DNA from: Gnetum montanum
Taxonomy: Eukaryota; Streptophyta; Gnetopsida; Gnetales; Gnetaceae
Reading direction: 5' to 3'
Assembly (NCBI GenBank): GCA_015680685.1
Contig: MNCI01037971.1
Span: forward strand, 103,934-167,933
DNA: 64,000 nucleotides
Shown here one piece after another: positions 34,901 through 45,559 of this stretch. How positions within the stretch are numbered: position 1 is the stretch's first letter; each line of letters begins with the position of its first letter. A program made the translations under genes and the position numbers. The notes under the pieces are model-generated. The model was not told where the DNA came from. It did no database searches and was given only the letters and a program-made list of their open reading frames with translations.

Positions 34901-36237
34901 AACTCTCTTTTTACCTCTAATAAGCTCTAAAATGTTTCTTTGCTAATCTCTAATATGTAATAATTGATATATGCTGATAGTGGCCTTAACATGTGTAAGA
35001 TGTTCAATTAGATCATATTCTCTATTTCCATAAAAGCCTAGTTTATTCATCCATTTATTAAAAGATTGATTTTGAGTACTTTGTTCTACTTGATCTTCTT
35101 TACTTTTATTCTTTTGTCTTCTACTTGGTTCAAAAATCTTTCTCTTAGTAGATGGATCAGAAATATTGTTTGGAGGTCTGGAAGTAGTTAATATTTCTTT
35201 TGATCATAGATTATATTCATTTTCTTCATTGTTGTTACACTTTTCATTTGATGATATATCTTCTTTATAACTTGATAGAGAAGAAGTATCACTAGATTCA
35301 TTGTTAGAAAATTTGCTTGTGTAATGAATACTGGATAGCTCATTATTTGATTCAATACTAAGGAAGTTAGACATAACAAGATCATTCTCATCCTCATCTT
35401 TTACTAACTTAGTTTCTTGATGCTTATACTTTTTATTTTTCTTTTCCTCCTTGATTTTAACTTTTTCCAAAGCTTTTTCTAGTTTCACTACCCTTTTAGA
35501 CAAGTTTCTCATTAATTATCCTTTTTTAGATTCTTTTCTTTATAATTTTTGCTTCCTCTTAATATGAGATGGTCATGGTAATGCTTTTAGTTGAGCAAAA
35601 TCTTGCATAGGAATCATCATTTTCTCTTCTCTATTTTTAGTTGTGATAATTTCTTCATGATCCAATTTTAGCTATTTTTATAATTATATAGCTTCACTAA
35701 AGTAGTCATTCAATGTTATCAAGTTTAGAGTTTTCCTTAACCAAATTGAAATATTGGGATTCATAGGCTTAAGATAAGTATCTAAAAGCACTTCATATGA
35801 TGATCTATATTGTCTTTGAAAAATTGCACAAATTTGTTGAAACTTAATATTGAAATCAATAATAGACTCTTTTAACTCCTTGTTAGAAAAGACTTTGCAT
35901 GTCATCCTAACTTATGATATTTTTGCTTGAAAAGTTTGAATATCAAATTTGAGCCATATCCTTTAAATTTTCCAGAAACAATCTACAAGCTTGATCTTGG
36001 TGTTGAATATTTGCATGAGCTAAAGCTAACTCAAATAGGTGGATATACTCTTTAGCCAAATAAGCTTTTCCAGGAAGAAAAGGCTGAGGTAAGTATTTAT
36101 AAACTACCTTAGGAATATTTTTGTAATTTTAAAATCCTAATGATGTAAATTTTTCCAAGGATTTTCCATCCTATTAGAATTCCTTTTGATTGTTGAACTC
36201 TTTCACTTCTTACACTTTCTCTTGTAGACTAATAAAT
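34901..36237 (-). pseudogene. M2 gag pseudogene
   Basis: The segment from about 36130 down to 35684 has YLAKEYIHLFELAHANIQHQ, then a frame with MTCKVFSNKELKESIIDF and YEVLLDTYLKPMNPNIS. A Lys/Glu-rich coiled stretch (35410-35512) and Ser/Asn/Asp-rich sequence follow. A C-terminal block reads YDLIEHLTHVKATISIYQLL, resembling the conserved block before protease in Tat-related gag-pol. M1 is inserted at its N-terminal side. No zinc knuckle was found. Confidence 0.6.
36233..36237. repeat. Target-site duplication of M1, low-coordinate copy (TAAAT)
   Basis: TAAAT abuts the LTR. The copy on the other side (48015-48019) is TAAAC, one mismatch. Confidence 0.75.
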
Positions 36238-36745
36238 TGTGAGCTCCCATTCCTGGATGTCATAAAAACATGATTGCATAATTTATCATATTCATCATTT
36301 TCCTAAATAATATAATGGAAACATCATAAAATAATTAATAAATAAATAAATTATTAAATAAATAATTGGTACTATGAAATAGGAAAGAAAAACTGAAAAA
36401 TTTTATTAATAGGAAAGAGTACTGTAATGCCATTTGGGTTATCTTCCCATTCCACTTAAGCCTTAGAGGCAATCCAACACTGCCACCACAGTTAGGATAT
36501 CTAGCCAAAGGGGTGATTAATCCCTTCTCTTCCTACTTCAATTGGCTCCCATCACTTGCATTTCTAGGCTCTGCAACTCCATGTTAGCACAACCTTTAAA
36601 CTCGGCCTTAAATGACATAGGTCAAACCCATTCTCAAGGGATACATGAATAATAGTAACTCATCATAATGAGGTGACCCTTCATTTGAAGTTTAATTATA
36701 TTGTTACAATTTTTTTCCATTGTTAACAAGGGATAGAATGTTACA
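36238..36745 (-). repeat. 3' LTR of M1
   Basis: On the minus strand it begins TGTAACATTCTATCCC and ends near GGAATGGGAGCTCACA. It aligns throughout with 47507-48014. Confidence 0.9.
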
Positions 36746-36758
36746 ATCTACCCTCCTT
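36746..36758 (-). promoter_or_regulatory. 3' polypurine tract of M1
   Basis: AAGGAGGGTAGAT on the minus strand directly precedes the TGTAACA LTR start, a usual chromovirus arrangement. Confidence 0.8.
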
Positions 36759-36959
36759 AAGCATCCATCTTGTCCTTGTGTGCTTCCTCTATACCCAGTT
36801 GCTTAGCTACTATGTCTTTATATTTCACCTTAGCTTTATCTTCTTTATTACCCTCATTACAATCTATACAAATAGGAGACTAGAAATTATAAAATATAAT
36901 TTATTACATCAATAATAAATATAATTTATAATTCAATATCATGATGATCAAAAAGTTGG

Positions 36960-37290
36960 AGGTAAGTATTGAGAATAAGATCCCTATTTTCCCAAGTCTG
37001 CTGATGATAATTTGACCATTGAACAAGTACTTTGCTGATAGTTTTATTTCATAAATTCTTGCTTCATTGGTTCTTAATTATAGTGGCTTTAACATTAAAT
37101 CTAGCATTGGATCACAATGACAAGGTATTATAATCTAGCACATATAGTAAATCATTTTCATGAAACTTATTTAGCAAACTTACATGGAAAATTGGGTGAA
37201 TTATTAATGTTGTTGGAAGATTTAACCAATATGCCACTTCACCAAGTCTTTTTAAAATTTCAAAAGGTCAATGATATTTGGGTGCTAATT
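36960..37290 (-). pseudogene. M1 integrase C-terminus and chromodomain
   Basis: The minus strand reads VAYWLNLPTTLIIHPIFHVS and LLNKFHENDLLYVLDYNTL, the usual link after chromovirus integrase. The chromodomain core at about 36970-37033 follows, with KVLVQWSNYHQQTWENRDLI. The aromatic cage seems partly kept (Trp, Tyr and Trp positions). Stops occur between the two parts. Family role: chromodomains direct integration to marked chromatin. Confidence 0.75.
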
Positions 37291-37599
37291 TAGTATATTT
37301 TCTAAGTTTTAGAGAACTTCTAGTGGGTTTAGCTCTTAGTAATACTTGATCTTCCACTTGGAATTCTTTTTTAGTTGATGTTGATTTGCATATCTCTTAT
37401 ATTTATCTTGGGTAGCTTGTAAATTTTGTTTAAATCTTCTAACAATGTTTTCCATTATTTTTATTTATTCTTCCTTTCATTCCATTATTAAAGTTGGAAT
37501 TTCCCAAGTTAGTGATATATGTTAGTTACATCCATACACTACTTTGAATGGTGTTTGATGTATGGAAACTTGATAATTGTAAGTAATTCTTCCATGTTT

Positions 37600-38140
37600 T
37601 TGGTCTACACCCAGCATAGCTTCATAGAATATCTTCTAATATTCTTTTCACATGTTTGGTTTGTACATTGGTCTCTAGGTGATAAGCTATGCTAAATTTC
37701 AACTAGGTTCCAAGCCTTTTGAAGAAATTTTGCTAGAATTTGGATATGAACTTGGGATCTCAGTCTAAGGTGATATATTTTGGACATCCATGCAATTGAA
37801 ATATTTTGTGTACAAATTTTTGGGCTACTTCTTCGGCTATGTTTGTAGATTTCAAAGCCATACAATGTGGCATCTTTGATAGATGATTGACCACTTCTAA
37901 AATTGAGTCATTTTCCTTTTTGATTATTAGAAATTCCACAATGAAATCCATCGTAATGTCTTTCCATTTCTAGGTTGGAACTTTCATATATTGTAATAAT
38001 CCACTAGGTTTCTTTTGTTCAACTTTTATTCTTTGGCATGTTGGATAATGTTTTAATGTATGAGGAACACACCATTCTTCATTCTAGGCTAGAAATAGGA
38101 TTTTCATATCATCATATAAGTCATAATATAACCTGGGTGT
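37600..38140 (-). pseudogene. M1 integrase
   Basis: The zinc finger ends with YPTCQRIKVEQKKPSGLLQ (about 37980-38050). The core at 37760-37951 reads MDFIVEFLIIKKENDSILEV, NHLSKMPHC and AEEVAQKFVHKIFQLHGCP, followed by KYITLD with the second Asp retained. The region toward 37600 is frameshifted. Family role: insertion of the DNA copy. Confidence 0.82.
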
Positions 38141-38454
38141 CTTGCATATGGTACTTCATGTACCTCACACAACAACCTTTAACTCCAATTTCCTTATGGT
38201 ATGTACACTCTTTGTCCGTTCATTAATAAATCATTAGAAGAAACTTTTTATTGATGCTTATAGGAAATATTAGTTAAAATATTCCTAAAATAAGGATCTT
38301 ATTTTATATATTTGTTAATTTCTTCTTCCATCTAGGTCATTACCACATCTATCATCAAGTTCCACATACAACTAAGGGCATCAACTACCACATTTTGCTT
38401 ACCAAGGATATATTTGATTTCAAAATCATATTCAGCCAATAATTCTACCCATTG

Positions 38455-38820
38455 TCATTGATGAGTATTCAAAATAGGTTGTCTTTGCAAATATTCTAAA
38501 CTTTTGTGATCTATTTTTAGTATAAACCTTTTTTCAAAAAGATAATAACTCCAAACTTTCAAAGCATGAACAATTGCTAGCAATTGCAAATCATGAGTTA
38601 AGTAATTTTCCTTAGCTCCTTTTAATTTACAAGATTCATAACATACCACTTTATATTTTTGTGAAAGAACTGCACTAATGCCTATTTCGTAGGCATCCAT
38701 GGATACATCAAAAGGAAATTCTTCATATGGAATGCTTAAAATAGGTGTTGTTGTGATAGCATCTTTAATTTGAGGAAAGCTTCCTTGCATTTTTCATCAA
38801 ACTTGAAGATACATTTTTCC
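38455..38820 (-). pseudogene. M1 RNase H
   Basis: The 38455-38790 frame is open. It reads FPFDVSMDAYEIGISAVLSQ (the expected catalytic Asp in DAS is shifted to DAY), ENYLTHDLQLLAIVHALKVW (the usual catalytic Glu is Asp) and ILKIDHKSLEYLQRQPILN. It follows RT with the usual spacing. Confidence 0.82.
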
Positions 38821-39480
38821 AATGAAAGGTTAGTCAAGGGGTCTACTAAAGTAAAATAATATTTAATGAAATGTTGATAAAAACCTACTAAGCCTAGAAA
38901 ATTATGAACTTCTTTAGCATCTTTTAATTTAGACTAGTCCCGAATTGCACTTACTTTTTCTGGGTCTACTTGCAATCTTTTCTTAGAAACTATATGGCCC
39001 AAGTATGAAACATCTTCCTTAAAGAGTCCACATTAACTCAATCTAGATTTTTATTGATGCTCTTTAAGAATTTCAATTGTAATTTTCAAATTTTTGACAT
39101 GTTCTTCTCTCAACTTAGAATAACCAAGTATATCATCCATAAATACTATAACAAACTGATTAAGATATCAAGGGACATTAATGCCATGAATGTTGTAGGT
39201 GCATTAGTTAATCCAAATGACATCAGAAGAAATTCATATAATCCGTACTTGGTTTTGAAAGTAGTTTTCTCAATATCTTTCTCCTTAATCCTTATTTGGT
39301 GATAACCTGATTTTAAATCAATCTTTGAAAAATAACATGCACCTATAAGTTGATAAAACAAATCATTGATTCTAGGAAAAGGATAAGTATTTTTAATCAT
39401 CACTTTATTCAGTTCCGTGTAATCGATGCATAATCTTAACATACCATCTTTCTTTTCAATGAATATTATGTTGATATGGT
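38821..39480 (-). pseudogene. M1 reverse transcriptase
   Basis: The 39146-39442 frame gives [39 protein letters not shown] and [16 protein letters not shown] frameshift then leads into [11 protein letters not shown] near 39120-39150, so both catalytic Asp codons of the MDD box survive in another frame. The lower part toward 38821 is broken by stops. Sequence type: chromovirus RT. Confidence 0.85.
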
Positions 39481-39528
39481 AGGTTGAATTTTCTCTTCTT
39501 CCAATAATTGATCTAATTATACTTTCAA

Positions 39529-40130
39529 TTATCTTAATTTAGAAGTGGAAAATCTATAAGGGGGCTTTGAAATAGGTTGTGTATTTTGAAAAATATTAAT
39601 AGCATGCTCAATAGTTCTTTTTGAAGACAGTTTTCTAGTTTCACCAAACATCGAGTCTTTATATTCCTCAAGTTGTTTTGGAATCTCAATACTTAAATAT
39701 TTTTGGAGTTGAGTTACTTTGAAAACCAACATCATTGCACTTTTTTTGACCAATGTTTTGGCTTTCTTGATGGTTTTCATATGAATTTTTTTTGTTGTTC
39801 TTACCCCTCTTAGAACCTTGACTCCATTAGTAATTGGGACTTTTATAATATGAGTTTTAAAGTGGGTAGTAATATCAAATTTTTACAGGAAAGACATTCC
39901 TAAAACACATCACCTAGTTCAATATCAAAGAATTCATTAGTGAAAGTCATCTCTTGCAAGGTAAATTTAATTTCCCCATACAAGATATGCTTGCTCATGG
40001 TCATTTCGTTTCTAAGTTCTATCTTAATAATTTTCTTGAAAGGTAAAATTAATTTCAATAAATTAATCAACTTTGGAGAAATAAAGATATCACTAGCATC
40101 ACTATTAATAAAAAATTTAATTTATTTACA
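39529..40130 (-). pseudogene. M1 protease and protease-RT linker
   Basis: Near 40090-40115 the minus strand reads FINSDASDIFISPKLI, corresponding to the DSGAS active-site loop with Asp and Gly altered. The linker at 39529-39780 (VTQLQKYLSIEIPKQLEEY, SKRTIEHAINIF) leads into RT. Confidence 0.6.
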
Positions 40131-40329
40131 TTTAATTAAAATTAGTAAGGAAAATTGAAATTTAATTTGTTTACATTTAATTAAACCTTCAAAAATTAGT
40201 AAGGAAAATTGAAATTTACACAAATCTAAGTTAGTTGATGTAGATATCTTCTTCATGGCTATGGTGGTAGTTGGGATTTTTTCTTTGTTCATGTTTGGAT
40301 TGGATTTTTGATTCTTCATTTGATTGGTC

Positions 40330-41423
40330 CTTTGTACCATTGCTTGCGATTTTAGATAGTCTTATTTGAAATGATCTTCACCACAAACAAAACATCCCTA
40401 CCTCAAATGAGCTCTTTTGGTTGGTGCTTCATCTACCATTGGTTGTGGAATGGTAGTTTGATGAAGGATAGTTTGTACCTAATTTGATTCTTCATAATCC
40501 TTAGTAATTCTATATGCTTCATCAACTATTTGAGGATTATGTGCTTGATTTTGGGAATGCAATTAAGCATGTACTCCACCAAGGAACTTTTGAATCTAAT
40601 TCTCCCTCATCCTGATGGCTTACATACTGAGAGATCATAGAATGTTTTGTAATAATCTTCTACAGATTGCCTTTCCAATCTTAAGGAATCAAATCTAATC
40701 TTGCACTCTTTGAGAAAAGAATTAGATACAAATTTTTTTTCAAAATATTGACAAAAGTAAGACAATTTGTAATCAAACCTTGAGATCTCAGACCATTCCA
40801 CCATGTTATCACAAGTCCTTTTAAATATATGAAGAAAACTTCTAAATGTTCTTAGCTTAATAGATTCAACATATCAAAGTAATTTTTCATTGTATCACAC
40901 CAATCCTTCACCTTGGCACTTAATATAGGGGCTTCATCATAATGGTCTAATTTTCCTTTCTTGGCATAAACTTGTATAAGCAATTCTCTAGGTGGATTAA
41001 GCTAGTTCCCATATCCCTCACCTTCAATTTCTATTCTATGGTCTAAAGGAGGAATTTTGGTATCTTGGTGATCAACAAGTGGGGGTTGATTTTAGTGTGA
41101 ATCCCTAGGGGAAAGTTGATCTTGATCTTTAGGTGGAATGTGCTTGGGATTTGAGGGTTGACTGAGATGGTTGATTAATCTTTTGATGGAGTCTACAAAG
41201 AAACCCATCTTTCCTTGCACATCCAACCATTATCCTCTGAACTCTAGGAAAATTTCCTAATTTCCTCAGACATATTTTGCATCTCTATTCTAAACCCTTG
41301 ATTTGACTAATGAAGCTCTTCTTGAACATACTAGATCTCATTAATTTGATTCTCAATGGCATCCATCTAATCATTGACTTAGGTTTCCATCACTCTCCAA
41401 TGTATTCTTCGGGTTTTGGACAT
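40330..41423 (-). pseudogene. M1 gag and zinc knuckle
   Basis: The ATG at 41421-41423 (ATGTCCAAAACC) is the likely start. The core at 40607-40804 reads YFCQYFEKKFVSNSFLKECK, RFDSLRLERQSVEDYYKTF and YDLS, a typical chromovirus gag motif (F...F...K..E...L.Q...V..Y...F..LS). A zinc-knuckle relic CFVCGEDHFK lies near 40375-40400. Stops and frameshifts are scattered through it. Confidence 0.72.
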
Positions 41424-42129
41424 TGGTAAGTTAAATAAGTTAGTTTAGCTAGTAATCCTTGGCATCTATGGCCCTTTTTATGGGTCTCAAAATAGTTAAT
41501 TGGTTGCAAAAGAGGTTGAAACTATCACGGATTTATTCCTGACAATAGAATCCTAATTATTTGAGGGCCTTAAATAATGAATTAAAAAGCTAATTTTCTA
41601 TAACTCGAAAGATAAATCTAATTATTCCATTGTTTCTAGAAGGTTCAAATATGTTGGAATCGATTATTTGGTAGAAAACAAACTCTAAATTCAAAAGTTG
41701 CGGCCATTTTAAATTTACAAAAACTTGCATGATTTTCAAGATTTCCCAAGAGGTCAACCATCCCAGTTTTACTCTAGAACAAATGCAGTTAATGACAAAG
41801 TTTTTATTTTTGTTGTTAGCAGGGCACCAAATTTGAATTTTAAAAATATTTTTGTGCATTTTTAATTTAAATTAAAGATTTGACAATGGATTTTTGAATT
41901 TTCTGTCAATTGATGAAAATTTCAATTTCTCTATTAATTGATGGTGAATTCAAAATTTTTCATTAGGTGATGGAAAATTTGCTATTTCATGTTGATGGCA
42001 GCAACTATTACGGTGATGCACTAGTGGTGACTTGGGTGGCTACTAGGTGATGTTAGTGGTAGTAGTAGAGGAAAACTAGGTGACAATGGAGGAAAAATAG
42101 GCTATGGAGTTGGAGGCTATGTTGGCAGT

Positions 42130-42290
42130 CATCTTAGGGCTTGCATTGTCCTTTGGGCTATTTTCTACTGGGTCTACATGATCCTCTTTGGGGCCTATGC
42201 AGCCCTCCTTGGAGGCATGTGTAGCCTGTGTTAGGGCTTGCACTACCCCCTTTGGCACATACATGGCCCTCAACTGGGCCTGCATGGCCA
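42130..42290. repeat. Short tandem array, unit about 30 bp
   Basis: The GGGCCT(G/A)CATG(G/C)CC-like word recurs about five times, separated by CCTTTGGGC/TTTGGCAC stretches. It is degenerate. Confidence 0.5.
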
Positions 42291-42404
42291 TAGTGATAAC
42301 TTCCCACTATGCACCTCTACCGCTAACCTTTGCACCACATCGCTAGTGCCCACTATTGCTTTTGTTATTGCCTTTTTTTCCCTTCTTCATCTAGCGTAGC
42401 CCTG

Positions 42405-42550
42405 AGGAATGATGGGTGCCTATGATCTGTGACCCTAGAGATTGCTTAGAATGCCTATGACTGATGGTGTTGTTAATGCTATGTGTGCCTATGATTCATG
42501 GCATTGTCAATGTCAGGGGTGCTTGTGATTTGTGGCATCATCGAATACCA
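42405..42550. repeat. Short tandem array, unit about 35 bp
   Basis: Roughly four units of TGCCTATGATT(C)(A/G)TGGC followed by ATTGTCAATG variants. Confidence 0.5.
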
Positions 42551-43120
42551 ATGATGTCATAAGAGGTAGACACTATAGGATAGTGGCAAACCTAGTGGTG
42601 GTGCGTGGAGGGCGATGATGGTGCATGAAGGCAACACTAATAGTGGTATGAATAGGTGATGCATATGGGTGGTGAAAATGGGCTTAATAGGTAATGTGTA
42701 GTGCATGGCCATCCTTAGGCTAGCCCTTGGCTGCCACTAATAGTAGTTGGTAGTAAGGCCTAGCCACAGTTGGTAGCATGACCAATTGTGGCCTTGCCAA
42801 GGTTTTTTTTCTTAATATAAATTTTTTTAAAAATTGGGGTTCAAAATTGAACTTGAGACCTTTCGCCCACTTTTTTAAATCAATCAATAAATAAAAATTT
42901 TAAAAAACACTTTTTTAATTTCAAAATTGCATGTAACTCGAGAAATAAGTCGAATTTCAATGAAATTGGTACTGTTCGAATCCTCTCAAAGAGGACTATG
43001 CCTTGAGTAAGAGATAACATTGTTTTTGTGAATTCAAAAAAGTGAGAATTAGCTTTATTTAATTATTAATTAACTTAAGTTGATACTTTTTGTTTACTCC
43101 TACCCAGATTCTTGCTATTC

Positions 43121-43133
43121 TCTTATAAATATG
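43121..43133 (+). promoter_or_regulatory. TATA box upstream of the plant-mobile-domain-like relic
   Basis: TCTTATAAATATG lies 124 bp before the ATG at 43257, on the strand opposite to M1. Confidence 0.4.
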
Positions 43134-43256
43134 AGAAGAAGAAATACTTTGCCTGTCACGACTCAATATCAATGGAAGATTGAAGAATTTCATCAATGGA
43201 GAAGATTGAAGATTCTTTCCATAAAAAATGATTTTTTTCTTTTAACCATCATCATC

Positions 43257-45482
43257 ATGGCCCTAAAGCATCCTACCTAGGCTCCTTCTTTGGCTGTAGG
43301 TAGCTCTAAATTGATGTCCATTCTTTTTCATCAAAACAGTGTAGTTACTGCTTCTAATCTTGTGCGTGATTTACTTGGAAAGGAGGGGTTTTAGTTCTTT
43401 ATCACTTCATGATTCTCTGAGTTACTGATCTTTCCTATTTTCAAGGTAATGTGTAAAGACTTAATAATTCAATGGTGCAATCTTTATAATAATAGTATAA
43501 GCACCACTTTCCAACTATTTTTTGGGCCAACAATGATTGTTTTATTTGATATTTGAATAACCTTAGGTTTTCACCAAGGGTAGGATCCATTAATTCCATG
43601 ACTTTTCTCTCCTAAATATAAATCATCTTGCCTAAAAGAATTATCTAATTATGTTAAGGATTCTGCTATAGGTAAAAGCCAATTTTCTCATGAATATTTC
43701 ATTAATGAGATTCAGTTTGAATTATGTCAATTCATCCATAGTAAGGTTTTGTGGAATGAACACTAATCTTATGTTATTGCTTTTTCCATCAATATACTTC
43801 ATGGTGCCATAATTGACAAAGTTTATGATTGGTCACTATCTTGGTTTTCTACTTTGTATAATGCCATGAGTGGAGTTGCCACCACTAGATAAAATCCTAG
43901 TAAACCATATGCCATATGTTCCATGCCCTTGATGATGTGTTTATTTCTAAGTTACAATCCTTCAGCCAAACTCTTTAGTCGATATGATCCTAGTTTATGC
44001 CCTGAATTTCTTGAAGAGAATAGAATTATAAAGAGTAAGATCTAGGATGGCAAAAAGGATCAATTGGTTTTGCAGCAGCCTAGAAATCAAGAAGAAAATA
44101 ATGAGGGATTTTATATGTTTATGTATATTTATATTCCTATTATTCTTATGTTTCTTCATGTATTTATTGATAGTGAAATTTTAGATGGAGAATGAATCGA
44201 TCCAAGATGTACAAATTTCAAAAGAAGGTGCTTAGAGTACCCAAGCTGAAGGTACTTTATCTATTCAAGGGGCTTTAACTTTTTGGATAGTTCAATCATA
44301 ACAAAAAATCATACATATTGCTTCCAAGTTATATATATATAACATATAATAGCTTAGTTTAATGTCTCATTTTCTTTCCTAATAAATTCCTTTTTGTAGA
44401 GGCAACGTACTAGGCAAGTTTTTGATGACTTAGTAGTTGTATGACAACAAGTCCAAAATAGGTTCAACAACAATCCCAACAGCAAACTTAGCAACAAAGT
44501 ACAAGAAATGATAAAGGAATGAACAAGAAGTAAGTCTTAATTATTAAAGGCTTGAATATTTCCCTTTCTTTCTTATTGTATGATGTTAATCCTTTTTGTG
44601 TTGTAGATGTCTATGGAGTAGAGGAACTTTATCCAAGAGATGGATAGAGATAATGTAGGTGTTACTTCTAAACAAACTTCCTTCCTTTCATCTCCCATTC
44701 CTCCATTTAGATCATTTGGCATGCCTTATTTTTCTATGAAACCTATAAGAGGTTCTTTTCCATAGGTAGTGTCTATACTAGCTCTTGATTTTGTTTCAAT
44801 GGTTTCTTGTTTATCTATCTTGAGTTCTCCTTATTCGATGGGACAGATAGTGGTGGCTACCAAAGAAGAACTCATGCTTCTTTGGTGTCTTGGTTAGTGA
44901 ATTTTCACTAAAAAACCATATTCTATTCATGAGAATGTCTACCATTTACAAGAGTCTCATTCATGCAACTTCAAGGCAAATTATGATTTGGTACAGGCTA
45001 GAGTTCCATCGTCTTTACACCTAATTCCCAAGGATCCTTTAGAATTTTTCAAATATCTAGAGAAACTCTTAGAAGAATTAGAGAGTGCTACTTGGTTTGC
45101 CATTTGAAGACTCATGAGTGGTTTCTTTAAATTTATAACAATCAACTTTAGGTAAATAGTTCTTAATTTTTTCTCTTTCCTTTTTTTTTCTTTTTATTCA
45201 TAACTCATAATTTTAGTCTTGTTTGTGGAGAAAAAAGAGAAGAAATGATAAAATGACATGGATGATCAATTAATTTAGGTAGAGATGTTGAAGAACCAAC
45301 TCAAAAGAAAGGAGGAATTAGTGGTTGTAGCAAGGAGTTCCACCAAGTACATCAAGCAATTTTGTGACGAGTTGGCAGGATGCAAGATAGTGCTTAGCAG
45401 AAAGGATGCCACTAATGAAAAATGAGAAGCACAACTAAATATAGTGACAAATCGCCTTCACTTTTTCAATCAAAATAAGTGA
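43257..45482 (+). pseudogene. Intron-containing gene relic, possible plant-mobile-domain protein
   Basis: On the plus strand, antisense to M1, one frame from ATG (43257) to about 44090 is open apart from about six TAG/TGA stops and ends in QQPRNQEENNE. It includes IIQWCNLYNNSISTTFQLFF, then ITLGF, then SYVIAFSINILHGAI, then CSMPLMMCLFLSYNPSAKL. This resembles the W...TF.F..G...ITL.D...LGL pattern and hydrophobic middle of the plant mobile domain. Later pieces look like exons: a Gln-rich one at 44397-44529, then a GTAAGT...TTGTAG intron (44530-44606), then 44607-45105, then a Lys/Glu-rich coiled stretch (45280-45430). Plant mobile domains occur in host genes and in transposons. The identity is tentative. 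Confidence 0.45.
44530..44606 (+). other. Predicted 77-bp intron in the antisense gene relic
   Basis: A GTAAGTC donor, a T-rich tract with TGTTAAT branch-like sequence, and a TTGTGTTGTAG acceptor. Confidence 0.5.
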
Positions 45483-45559
45483 TGAATGTTGTTTTTTGTA
45501 TTCCTTCTATTTCACATCTTTCCTGTTGTGACTAAAAACATCAATTTTTTAATGAAAAC

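Larger units (their letters stand above)
33236..36237 (-). mobile_element. M2: broken Ty3/gypsy element, gag to RT part (continues at 48015)
   Basis: On the minus strand this is a gypsy element with gag, protease, an archaeal-type RNase H and the start of RT. It is cut at 33236 by the C1 LTR and split at 36237/48015 by M1. Upstream aRH followed by a 'VPNNIKYFQVFEDDDQ' linker and 'FAWSYDDLKNFQPDVITHKI' is an arrangement found in one Tat-related plant lineage. Its leader, PBS and LTR lie at 48015 to about 49900. Composition is much more AT-rich than C1 and C2. Confidence 0.75.
41424..43070 (-). other. M1 leader, gag-proximal part
   Basis: Non-coding and AT-rich at 41424-41990, then a less AT-rich stretch at 42000-42790 with two short tandem arrays (42130-42290 and 42405-42550). 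A poly-purine/pyrimidine-rich stretch follows. No gene is recognised. Confidence 0.5.

Noticed and set aside
41820-41840. A second primer-binding site (TTTGGTGCCCTGC on the minus strand) upstream of M1's gag
   Set aside because: No LTR end precedes it, and the match to a tRNA 3' end is weak. The site at 47494 next to an LTR is convincing.
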